Source of the DNA: a virus
IMG/VR virus record: IMGVR_UViG_3300048440_000240
Coordinates: 1-35,028 of that record
Reading direction: 5' to 3' (one strand)
Length of the DNA stretch: 35,028 bases
Below, piece after piece: positions 28,947-35,028 of the stretch. The first letter of the stretch is position 1. Each line of letters begins with the position of its first letter. A program made the position numbers and the translations under genes. Under the pieces are notes generated by a model. The model saw only the letters and a program-made list of their open reading frames with translations, did no database searches and was not told the origin of the DNA.

Positions 28947-31142
28947 ATGAAATACGAAACATTTATAAAACAGAAAAACAAACAATCAGATAATTATGGA
29001 TTTGATCCATTGCCACTTATTGCGCCATTATTTGATTGGCAAAAGCACATTTTACAATGGGCAGTAAGAAAAGGCCGATGCGCATTGTTTGAAGATTGCG
29101 GACTTGGCAAAACTGTACAGCAATTAGAATGGGCATCGCAGGTATTTAGAAAAACTGGCGGCAGCGTCTTAATTTTAGCACCGCTTGCTGTTGGCGAGCA
29201 GACTAGAATGGAAGGTAAAAAATTTGGTATAGATATTAAAGTTATAGCATCTGACGATGAAATTAATCAGCCTGGCATTTACATTACTAATTATGAAAAA
29301 TTAGATCATTTTGATTGTTCAATATTTGCCGGAGTAGTACTAGACGAAAGCTCAATACTTAAAAGCTTTACAGGTAAAACAAGGAAAGCATTGACTGCAT
29401 ATTTTAAAGATACTCCTTACAGGTTATGTTGCACTGCGACACCATCGCCCAATGATTACACAGAACTAGGACAGCACGCAGATTTTTTAAGCATTTGCAC
29501 ACCGGCTCAAATGCTTTGCACGTATTTTATTAATGACACATTCAATACAGGGGATTGGAGACTTAAAAAACATGCAGAAGATGAATTTTGGCAATGGCTA
29601 GCATCATGGGCTGCATGTGTATCAAAGCCATCCGATTTAGGATATCCGGACGATGCATACAATTTGCCAAAGTTGCACATGAATGATATTACTGTAAAAG
29701 TTGATCAATCCAAAGAAACAGGCGATGATTTATTTAGAATTGCGACATTGAGCGCAACAACTATGCATAAAGAAATGCGTATAACTGCACCAGCTAGATG
29801 CGATGCAGTTGCTAACATGGTTAACAATTCAAATGAATCTTGGATTGTATGGTGCAATACAAATCTGGAATCAGATGAACTTAAAAAACGCATAATTGAT
29901 GCAGTTGAAGTAAAAGGTAGCGACAAGCCATCTGTTAAACAAACAAGATTGTCAGATTTTACACAAGGCAAAGTCCGTGTAATTATAACAAAGCCAAGCA
30001 TTGCAGGATTTGGATTAAATTGGCAACACTGCAACAATGTAGCATTTGTTGGATTGAGTTATTCATTTGAGGATTTTTATCAAGCTTTGCGTCGATCTTA
30101 TAGGTTTGGACAAAAAAAAGAAGTAAATGCTTACATCGTGCAAGCCGAGACTGAAGGAGCAATTATTCAATCAATAAAACGAAAAATCAAACAGCATGAA
30201 ACAATGCAACAATCTATGAAAAAAGCAGCTGCAGAACTAAAAAACGAAAAAACTGAATCAATTAACGCTAAGACAAATATTGATTTGTATGAAGGCAACG
30301 GATGGAAAGTATATCATGGCGATTGCGTTCGGGTAGCACGCGAAAAAATAGCAGATCAATCAATCGGTTTTTCTATATTTTCTCCACCATTTGCAGATTT
30401 ATTTACATATTCAGCGGATCCGCAAGATATGGGAAATTGTAAAGATATGGATGAGTTTATGAAGCATTTTGATTATTTGATTGCTGAAATTAAACGCATA
30501 ATGATACCAGGCAGAGAAGTTGCAGTTCATTGCGTTGATTTACTATCTACAAAATGGAAGCATGGAAGCATTCAATTGCAGGATTTTTCTGGCGAAATAA
30601 TACGCGCATTTTGGAACCATGGCTTTTTGTTTCATTCAAGGATTACAATTTGGAAATCGCCAGTTACTGAAATGCAACGAACTAAAGCTCATGGATTGCT
30701 TTACAAAACATTAAAAAAAGATAGCTCATCGAGTAGAGTCGGAGTGCCAGACTATTTGCTAGTTTTTAGAGCACCAGGAGAAAGCAAAATACCTGTCACA
30801 AAATCGCCAGACGATTATAGCGTTGATTGGTGGCAAGAAGTAGCATCTCCAGTTTGGATGACAGTAGATCAAGGGCGGGTATTAAATAAAAATGGAGCTA
30901 GGGATCACGCAGATGAAAAGCATATTTGCCCACTACAATTAGACGTAATTGAGCGAGGTATTGAGTTGTGGAGTAATCCTGATGATTTAGTATATAGTCC
31001 TTTTACTGGAATTGGATCAGAAGGGGATGGCGCTTTGTCATTAGGTCGTCAATTTGTTGGCAGTGAGTTAAAAAAAAGCTACGCAAAACAAGCTGCTGAT
31101 AATTTGAAAAACATTAATGCACAAACGACATTAAACATTTAG
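28947..31142 (+). CDS. SNF2-like helicase fused to an N4/N6-type DNA methyltransferase
   Basis: 731 aa. The N-terminal ~420 residues are an SF2/SNF2 helicase: Walker A FEDCGLGKT (48-56), Walker B VVLDESS (130-136), CTATPSPND (162-170), late motifs KPSIAGFGLNWQHCNN and YQALRRSYRFGQKKEVNAY. The C-terminal part has the permuted (beta-class) amino-methyltransferase order: FSPPF (478-482, the catalytic SPP[FWY] form usual for N4-cytosine enzymes), then AdoMet motif YSPFTGIGSEG (about 682-692). Such fusions occur in phages and may methylate while translocating. The whole gene is AT-rich with TTA and AAT codons, unlike its neighbours, suggesting recent transfer. Confidence 0.85.
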   Translation: MKYETFIKQKNKQSDNYGFDPLPLIAPLFDWQKHILQWAVRKGRCALFEDCGLGKTVQQLEWASQVFRKTGGSVLILAPLAVGEQTRMEGKKFGIDIKVIASDDEINQPGIYITNYEKLDHFDCSIFAGVVLDESSILKSFTGKTRKALTAYFKDTPYRLCCTATPSPNDYTELGQHADFLSICTPAQMLCTYFINDTFNTGDWRLKKHAEDEFWQWLASWAACVSKPSDLGYPDDAYNLPKLHMNDITVKVDQSKETGDDLFRIATLSATTMHKEMRITAPARCDAVANMVNNSNESWIVWCNTNLESDELKKRIIDAVEVKGSDKPSVKQTRLSDFTQGKVRVIITKPSIAGFGLNWQHCNNVAFVGLSYSFEDFYQALRRSYRFGQKKEVNAYIVQAETEGAIIQSIKRKIKQHETMQQSMKKAAAELKNEKTESINAKTNIDLYEGNGWKVYHGDCVRVAREKIADQSIGFSIFSPPFADLFTYSADPQDMGNCKDMDEFMKHFDYLIAEIKRIMIPGREVAVHCVDLLSTKWKHGSIQLQDFSGEIIRAFWNHGFLFHSRITIWKSPVTEMQRTKAHGLLYKTLKKDSSSSRVGVPDYLLVFRAPGESKIPVTKSPDDYSVDWWQEVASPVWMTVDQGRVLNKNGARDHADEKHICPLQLDVIERGIELWSNPDDLVYSPFTGIGSEGDGALSLGRQFVGSELKKSYAKQAADNLKNINAQTTLNI

Positions 31143-31145
31143 GCA

Positions 31146-33077
31146 ATGGCATTCATACCAACTGAGGCGCATTTACGCCCGCCGGAGCCATCGCAATCAA
31201 TTGACTACAACCAACTCGACAGCAGGCTAGCCGAAAACATAGAAGGCAACCTGCAACGATGGTTTGATGGCAAACCTATAAAGCACGCCGGGGCATGGTA
31301 CAAGATAGGCAACAAGGGCAGCCTAGCGGTCAATGCACATGACGGCCACTGGCATAGCCACGAATCAGGCGAGGGAGGGCAAGGCATGCTCTCCCTTTAC
31401 GCTTGGCAGTTTAACCTAGACACCAAGACAGCCGCCGAGGATTTAGCGAATGACTCGAACTTGATCACATTCCGCGAGGCCCGGCCAACTATAAAAAAGC
31501 AGCTGGTCAAGCAGTGGGAGCACTCAACAGAGATACCAACTGTTACGCCCAGCGATCATTTTGAGTATGGAAAAGCGGATCACGTTTACCGATACCGCGA
31601 TGCAGACGGCAACCCGGTCGGCGTGGTCATGCGATGGGACAAGACAGAACAGCGCGAAAAAGAGATCCGCCCGATGTCCTGGGTACAAATGCACGACAAG
31701 CGTGAGCCTGAATGGAAGTGGTGCGGATTTGCAGAGCCGCGCCCATTGTACAAAGGCGAACTGCTAAAACAAAAACCAGACGCGCCAGTGGTGATCGTGG
31801 AAGGAGAGAAAGCGGTCGAGGCACTTCAGCCATTATTGCCGGATCACATTGTCGTGACATGGTGCGGCGGCACCGGGCAACTAGGCAAGGCCGATTTTAG
31901 CGCGCTACAGGATCGCAAGGTCATTATTTGGCCAGACAACGACGAACCGGGGCACAAGGCCGTAAAAGCTATTTGCGAGTTACTGCCAAAGGCCAAGGCC
32001 ATCGACATACCAAAGCAAGCGCCGGACAAGTGGGACGCCGCCGACGCCATTGCAACAGGCATGCAACCGGACGCAATCAAAACGCTATTGCAGACAGCAG
32101 ATTCTAATTTACCGCAAATTGAGTGCGGCATGCAGGGGATGCCAACAAGCTTAGACAAAGCAAAGGCCATCCGCCCGGAAATCATTATTGACGGCCTGCT
32201 ATACGCTAGAAGCAAAATGCTAGTAGGCGGGGCGGCTAAAGCGGGCAAAAGCCATTTTGTGATGGATCTAGTCGCCAGCTTATGCAATGGCATGCCGTTT
32301 CTAAAATGGGCACCAGCGAGGCCGTTTCGGGTATTGTACGCCGATTTTGAACTACACGAGTGGGAGTTTAGGGAGCGGGCAGGCAAAGCATTTCAATGGT
32401 GCATACCGGACACATTCGGCCGGCTATCGCTGCGAAAGCACTACAATGTCAGAAGTCCGCAAGAGATAAGCAAGGTATTGGACCGGATAGATGCCAGTCA
32501 ATGGGACGTGATAGTCCTCGATTGCTTGTACAAGTTTAACCAGGCAAAGGATGAAAATGACAACAGCCAGATGCAGGCAATATGTGCTTGGATGGACAAG
32601 ATTATAACTCAGTATGAGATCACACCGATATTGATTCACCATTTCGGGAAAGGGTCGCAGGCGGGCAAATCGGTCATTGATCGCTTCCGGGGCGCGTCGT
32701 CATTGGGCGGAGATATGGACGCAATTTTAAGTCTGACGCCACACGAGGAGGACAAAAATATAATCGTTGAAACTGAGGTCAGATCGTTTGCACCGACAGA
32801 CAATTTTGTTGTGCGGTGGGACTATCCGAACTTCATTATAGATAAGGCAAAAGATGCCAGCAAGCACGCAAAGCCGGGCGCACAGCGCAAACATTCAGAT
32901 GACGACATTTTGCTCAAATTGCCAGTTGGAGAGGCCAATGCAATGCACTTTGAAGCGCTTGGCTGCGATATGAATAAGCGGTCATTTGAGGCCAGAATTG
33001 CGCAAATAATCGGCGCAAATGTCACAAAAAAGCTGAATGCCAACAAAAAGCTAGAAAAGGCCTTTTATCGTGAATAA
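31146..33077 (+). CDS. TOPRIM primase and RecA-like helicase (primase-helicase)
   Basis: 643 aa. It opens MAFIPTEAHLRPPEPSQ, sharing the FIPTE peptide with the SSB-like protein at 24749. Residues 40-100 carry a primase zinc-region-like block (WYKIGNKGSLAVNAHDGHWHSHESG). TOPRIM motifs are VIVEGEKAVEAL (216-227, E219/E221) and IIWPDNDEPG (260-269). The AAA_25/RepA-type ATPase has KMLVGGAAKAGKSHF (357-371), then VIVLDCLYKF, RFRGASSLGGDMDAIL. It is the replicative enzyme of the phage; no DNA polymerase was found, so the host enzyme must synthesise DNA. A repeat-rich region follows the gene. Confidence 0.85.
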   Translation: MAFIPTEAHLRPPEPSQSIDYNQLDSRLAENIEGNLQRWFDGKPIKHAGAWYKIGNKGSLAVNAHDGHWHSHESGEGGQGMLSLYAWQFNLDTKTAAEDLANDSNLITFREARPTIKKQLVKQWEHSTEIPTVTPSDHFEYGKADHVYRYRDADGNPVGVVMRWDKTEQREKEIRPMSWVQMHDKREPEWKWCGFAEPRPLYKGELLKQKPDAPVVIVEGEKAVEALQPLLPDHIVVTWCGGTGQLGKADFSALQDRKVIIWPDNDEPGHKAVKAICELLPKAKAIDIPKQAPDKWDAADAIATGMQPDAIKTLLQTADSNLPQIECGMQGMPTSLDKAKAIRPEIIIDGLLYARSKMLVGGAAKAGKSHFVMDLVASLCNGMPFLKWAPARPFRVLYADFELHEWEFRERAGKAFQWCIPDTFGRLSLRKHYNVRSPQEISKVLDRIDASQWDVIVLDCLYKFNQAKDENDNSQMQAICAWMDKIITQYEITPILIHHFGKGSQAGKSVIDRFRGASSLGGDMDAILSLTPHEEDKNIIVETEVRSFAPTDNFVVRWDYPNFIIDKAKDASKHAKPGAQRKHSDDDILLKLPVGEANAMHFEALGCDMNKRSFEARIAQIIGANVTKKLNANKKLEKAFYRE

Positions 33078-33078
33078 G

Positions 33079-33094
33079 CTGGTTGTATGTATTA
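33079..33094 (+). repeat. Iteron copy 1 (CTGGTTGTATGTATTA)
   Basis: Differs from copy 2 by one base (T for C at the eighth position). It begins in the first bases after the primase-helicase stop. Confidence 0.75.
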
Positions 33095-33113
33095 CTGGTT
33101 GCAGGTTGCATGT

Positions 33114-33129
33114 TGATACATACAATCAG
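33114..33129 (-). repeat. Inverted iteron copy
   Basis: TGATACATACAATCAG is the reverse complement of copy 1 with two mismatches, so copy 1 and this copy can form a hairpin or face each other as protein sites. Confidence 0.55.
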
Positions 33130-33156
33130 CCGCAATCCTTGCAAACAAGCGGCTTG

Positions 33157-33172
33157 CTGGTTGCATGTATTA
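33157..33172 (+). repeat. Iteron copy 2 (CTGGTTGCATGTATTA)
   Basis: Starts 78 bp after copy 1. Confidence 0.75.
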
Positions 33173-33237
33173 AATTTGCAATCAATGCAGGCAGAACTCA
33201 AAGGTATGATTTGCGCAGCTTACAGCGCAATCATTGC

Positions 33238-33253
33238 CTGGTTGCATGTATTC
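33238..33253 (+). repeat. Iteron copy 3 (CTGGTTGCATGTATTC)
   Basis: Starts 81 bp after copy 2 and directly follows a GCAATCATTGC box (33227-33237). Confidence 0.75.
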
Positions 33254-33302
33254 ATTAATTCTCTATAAGGAACAACAAGCAGCAGGCACTTAAAATAAAG
33301 CG

Positions 33303-33331
33303 CTTGCAAAATAATAAAAACCGCCTAAAGT
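33303..33331 (+). promoter_or_regulatory. Promoter-like GCTTGCA module before 33340
   Basis: GCGCTTGCA, with TTGCAA at 33304-33309, 16 nt, TAAAGT (33326-33331), 8 nt, ATG 33340. It would drive the run of small genes up to the small terminase. Confidence 0.5.
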
Positions 33332-33339
33332 GGCACAAT

Positions 33340-33507
33340 ATGAAACCTGAAAAAATAAACACAACAGCACCGGTAAGCGAAGCAAAAGTCACATACGTGC
33401 TTGAGCTACCATTCGACACATACGCAAAGCTTTTGAAGTATGGAAAGCGTAACGAACAGTTAATGGAGGAAACCGTTAGGGATTTGATCGAGGAACACTG
33501 CAAATGA
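33340..33507 (+). CDS. Small RHH-like protein, 55 aa
   Basis: ATG 33340 (MKPEKINTTAPVSEAKVTYVLELPFDTYAKLLKYGKRNEQLMEETVRDLIEEHCK). The strand followed by two helices (VTYVLELPFDTYAKLLKYGKRNEQLMEETVRDLIEEH) is a ribbon-helix-helix pattern, so it is a candidate repressor for the adjacent promoter or iterons. The shorter start fits the promoter; a codon at 33304 lies inside it. It is coupled to the next gene by ATGA. Confidence 0.6.
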   Translation: MKPEKINTTAPVSEAKVTYVLELPFDTYAKLLKYGKRNEQLMEETVRDLIEEHCK

Positions 33508-33773
33508 AAACCGAACAGATAATCAAAACGCTAAAAGAGCACAACGATTGGAGGCGGGGAGTTGGCAAGTGGGACAATGGCGAAAAAGCAAATTACTTTG
33601 AAACAATATCCGCTTATGAATTAGGTCAGACAATAGATGCAGCCATTGAACGGTTGCAGACGCTTGAGAAGGAGCGAGACCAAGCGAGGCAAGAAGCGGA
33701 AACATTCAAAGAAATTTGTGGTTTTAGGGAGTTGAGAGATAGTTTTTTACCTTGGGAGAAGGGCAACGAATGA
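33504..33773 (+). CDS. Coupled small protein 1 of the GNE cassette run, 89 aa
   Basis: MKTEQIIKTLKEHNDWRRGVGKWDNGEKANYFETISAYELGQTIDAAIERLQTLEKERDQARQEAETFKE..., helical with a coiled coil at about 45-70, ending FLPWEKGNE. The C-terminal codons contain the ribosome site (GGAGAAGGG) and the stop/start ATGA for the next gene. The pattern (helix, L-E-x-E-R-D-x-A-R) is shared with the two genes after it. No family was recognised. Confidence 0.6.
   Translation: MKTEQIIKTLKEHNDWRRGVGKWDNGEKANYFETISAYELGQTIDAAIERLQTLEKERDQARQEAETFKEICGFRELRDSFLPWEKGNE
33750..33773 (+). repeat. Stop/start coupling cassette, copy 1
   Basis: 24 bp from CCTTGG to ATGA, coding PWEKGNE-stop; the copies at 33959-33982 and 34165-34188 differ by one base. 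Each holds GGAGG-type ribosome bases and the ATGA overlap. Confidence 0.85.
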
Positions 33774-33982
33774 AAAATTTATACACATATAAAGAAATTA
33801 AAGATTCAATAAATTCAGACCATAGGCTAAGAAACACTACCATTGAGAAAATGTTGAGGCATTTACTGATGCAGTATGCGTGCCTTGAGTGGGAACGAGA
33901 TGAAGCGAGGAAGAAAGCTGTTTTACTTAGAGATCATTACGAAGAGGGAAATTTGTTCCCTTGGGAGGAGGGCAACGAATGA
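33770..33982 (+). CDS. Coupled small protein 2 of the GNE cassette run, 70 aa
   Basis: ATG 33770 in the previous stop: MKNLYTYKEIKDSINSDHRLRNTTIEKMLRHLLMQYACLEWERDEARKKAVLLRDHYEEGNLFPWEEGNE. Paralogue of the next protein (LYTxxEIxDxINS...MLxHLxxxYAxLExxxxEAR...FPWEEGNE). Helical; function unknown. The copies suggest a locus that gains genes by tandem duplication. Confidence 0.6.
   Translation: MKNLYTYKEIKDSINSDHRLRNTTIEKMLRHLLMQYACLEWERDEARKKAVLLRDHYEEGNLFPWEEGNE
33959..33982 (+). repeat. Stop/start coupling cassette, copy 2
   Basis: Contains GGAGGAGGGCAACGAATGA; identical to copy 3 over 24 bp. Confidence 0.85.
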
Positions 33983-34188
33983 AATCCTTATACACATTTA
34001 ACGAAATTATTGATAAGATAAATTCACACGATTATAATGCAGAGATGATGTTGCAACACTTGATTGTGCGGTATGCAGAACTAGAGAAGAAGCTAGTCGA
34101 AGCAAGGATAGAGGCAGACATAGTTAGGAGTTTTTTAGATGCTGACTATGCTCGATGGACGTTTCCTTGGGAGGAGGGCAACGAATGA
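33979..34188 (+). CDS. Coupled small protein 3 of the GNE cassette run, 69 aa
   Basis: MKSLYTFNEIIDKINSHDYNAEMMLQHLIVRYAELEKKLVEARIEADIVRSFLDADYARWTFPWEEGNE, clear paralogue of the previous protein in the first 50 residues. Its end again codes the ribosome site and ATGA for the following ORF. Function unknown. Confidence 0.6.
   Translation: MKSLYTFNEIIDKINSHDYNAEMMLQHLIVRYAELEKKLVEARIEADIVRSFLDADYARWTFPWEEGNE
34165..34188 (+). repeat. Stop/start coupling cassette, copy 3
   Basis: Identical to copy 2. It leads into the MTTRSQ ORF at 34185. Confidence 0.85.
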
Positions 34189-34203
34189 CAACGCGTTCAC
34201 AAA
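34185..34203 (+). repeat. 19-bp direct repeat upstream of the small terminase, copy 1
   Basis: ATGACAACGCGTTCACAAA with the palindrome AACGCGTT. The second copy starts 104 bp downstream at 34289. It could be a shared gene start or a pair of terminase-binding (cosB-like) sites. Confidence 0.85.
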
Positions 34204-34292
34204 GCATAAAAGGTTATGCGTATTGGATGTTGCCGCCACTTATAGCTGCGCCGACTGTCGTGCTTTACTTTTATTTTTTTATTTGGAGATGA
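34185..34292 (+). CDS. Tiny membrane protein, 35 aa
   Basis: MTTRSQSIKGYAYWMLPPLIAAPTVVLYFYFFIWR: one membrane helix (about 13-34) after a polar start, stop TGA overlapping the next ATG. It starts on the third cassette. Its first 19 bases recur at 34289. Too short for standard ORF calls but well coupled. Confidence 0.5.
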   Translation: MTTRSQSIKGYAYWMLPPLIAAPTVVLYFYFFIWR

Positions 34293-34307
34293 CAACGCGT
34301 TCACAAA
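34289..34307 (+). repeat. 19-bp direct repeat, copy 2
   Basis: Identical to 34185-34203, 131 bp before the small terminase ATG (34438). Confidence 0.85.
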
Positions 34308-34411
34308 TCATGCCAAGTTGCACACAAATAGACCCCCCGGGTAAGGAATCTTTTAATGCTGCGCAGATCGAGGGTTTGATGCCTTGCTGCGTTTTTCTAT
34401 GCAAGCTATAA
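34289..34411 (+). CDS. Short ORF of doubtful coding, 40 aa
   Basis: MTTRSQIMPSCTQIDPPGKESFNAAQIEGLMPCCVFLCKL, ATG within the previous stop (ATGA). It shares only its first codons with the 34185 ORF. The unusual GC-rich CCCCCCGGG at 34333-34341 and the cysteine-rich end argue for a packaging-site or regulatory DNA rather than a protein. A hypothetical call at best. Confidence 0.3.
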   Translation: MTTRSQIMPSCTQIDPPGKESFNAAQIEGLMPCCVFLCKL

Positions 34412-34437
34412 ATTAAAAAAGTAGTGTTATCTGACAA

Positions 34438-35028
34438 ATGAAAAACAAATTGGCACAAAAAGAGCTAGCGGAAAAGTGGGGCATTAGTCAAACTAATGTC
34501 AGCAAATACGCACGCATGGAATGCCCTTGGGATGAGCCGGATCCGGTTGTCGCAATGTGGATCATGAAGCACGCAAAACGCAAGTCAGCAGCACTCAAAG
34601 TTGCATTGCGCAAAGCGATGGCCAAAACGCCAACACGTAAAAAGACAGCAGCAAAGAAAGTGCCGGAAAAGGCGCGCGGCAAAAAGCAAATCAAATCACT
34701 TGAGGGAGTCCGCGACTATTACAACGAGCAACTGATCATCGCGACAGAAACGACGACGCCAGACCATGAGATAATCAAATTCTGGAACGATCTATTGATC
34801 AAGACTGAAAAATGCTTACGCGAGGCACAGGCGCACGAGAAAAAGCTTGGAATCGAAAAGGGCGAAATGTTGGCCCGCGCAGAAGTCGAGCGCATCTTGG
34901 AAAACATATGCTGGGCCGGAAACGCTAGCTGCGACAAATTCGGCAAGCAGATTGCAGAGCGACTCAGCAACAAGGCGCCGGCTGACATTTACAAAATACT
35001 TGCGCCGCTACTGACTGCGCTTATGATA
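34438..35028 (+). CDS. terS: Small terminase subunit, N-terminal part (Nu1-like; continues at 128-229)
   Basis: ATG 34438: MKNKLAQKELAEKWGISQTNVSKYARMECPWDEPDPVVAMWI is a winged-helix/HTH start similar to lambda gpNu1, followed by a basic stretch (AKTPTRKKTAAKKVPEKARGKKQ) and a helical domain. With the part at 128-229 it totals about 230 aa. It would bind the packaging site, perhaps the 19-bp repeats just upstream. The gene runs off the window because of the circular break. Confidence 0.78.
   Translation, partial: MKNKLAQKELAEKWGISQTNVSKYARMECPWDEPDPVVAMWIMKHAKRKSAALKVALRKAMAKTPTRKKTAAKKVPEKARGKKQIKSLEGVRDYYNEQLIIATETTTPDHEIIKFWNDLLIKTEKCLREAQAHEKKLGIEKGEMLARAEVERILENICWAGNASCDKFGKQIAERLSNKAPADIYKILAPLLTALMI
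34902..35028. repeat. 127-bp terminal direct repeat, right copy
   Basis: Identical to 1-127; see there. One copy should be removed to obtain the true circular sequence. Confidence 0.93.

Larger units (their letters stand above)
33078..33339. other. Non-coding repeat-rich region, candidate replication origin
   Basis: 262 bp without a credible gene. It holds CTGGTTGYATGTATT-type direct repeats at 33079, 33157 and 33238, about 80 bp apart, a partial copy at 33095-33118, an inverted copy at 33114-33129, and three GCAATCNNTGC boxes (33132, 33178, 33227). The pattern is that of iterons beside a replication protein gene. The other possibility is an operator region for the promoter at 33303. Two short ORFs seen here owe their openness to the repeats. 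Confidence 0.65.

Noticed and set aside
33079-33253. CRISPR-like array
   Set aside because: Only three 16-mers at about 80-bp spacing, with inverted and partial copies and no uniform spacers or leader; iterons fit better.
33070-33268. Two overlapping + strand ORFs (about 60 codons each) behind the primase-helicase
   Set aside because: They are open because of the iteron-like repeats, show no protein-like pattern, and read the repeats as LVVCI/WLHV units in two frames.
1-35028. Prophage or temperate lifestyle
   Set aside because: No integrase, excisionase, CI-like repressor, attachment site or flanking host gene was seen; the RHH and tandem-HTH proteins alone do not support lysogeny.

Overview
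This window is the complete genome of one tailed double-stranded DNA phage (Caudoviricetes, siphovirus-like gene order), most likely assembled from a metagenome as a circular contig. Bases 1-127 are repeated exactly at 34902-35028. An overlap of exactly 127 bp is what a k=127 assembler leaves on a circular graph, so the real genome is about 34,901 bp. The small terminase gene crosses the artificial break. All convincing genes lie on the + strand, very tightly packed with ATGA, TAATG or longer overlaps. The host cannot be named: Shine-Dalgarno sites are sporadic, many starts have A-rich leaders, and no tRNA, integrase or repressor was seen. A strictly lytic phage of an environmental bacterium fits best.

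Layout. 34438 through the break to 3083 is the packaging block: a Nu1-like small terminase, small accessory genes including a duplicated ribbon-helix-helix-like pair, and a lambda gpA-type large terminase. 3127-7478 is the head block: gpW-like joiner, lambda-type portal, ClpP-like protease with a coiled-coil scaffold tail, major capsid protein, and a small basic protein, ending at a strong terminator. 7567-11925 is the neck and tail-tube block: head completion, tail completion, tail terminator and tube candidates, a terminator, a chaperone-position gene, and the tape measure. 11922-21219 holds tail-tip, fibre and spike proteins, with AT-rich inserts that look like exchanged receptor-binding segments. 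21253-22849 has small membrane and coiled-coil proteins (holin/spanin candidates) and a four-residue-repeat beta-solenoid. No endolysin was recognised.

22859-33077 is the recombination, replication and DNA-modification block: a RecT-like annealing protein, a coiled-coil partner, an SSB-like protein, an SF2 helicase, a tandem-HTH regulator, a C5-cytosine methyltransferase, a RuvC-like resolvase, a helicase-methyltransferase fusion and a TOPRIM/RecA-like primase-helicase. Behind the last gene is a repeat-rich non-coding region that looks like an iteron origin. 33340-34411 is a run of tiny coupled genes built on a repeated stop/start cassette.

The most striking feature is at 27156-28115. A complete C5 methyltransferase gene carries inside it, in the +1 frame and over practically its whole length, a second 313-codon ORF. 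That ORF has the WPTP and LNPxWVEWLMGxPxGWTDL motifs I recognise from a phage protein family. The hallmark of the second protein is literally the shifted reading of methyltransferase motif X, so the two protein families appear locked together by overprinting. Other signals worth attention are promoter-like modules placed so exactly before ATG codons that leaderless mRNAs are predicted, an N-terminal FIPTE peptide shared by two replication proteins, and a zinc-motif gene interrupted by an in-frame TAA.
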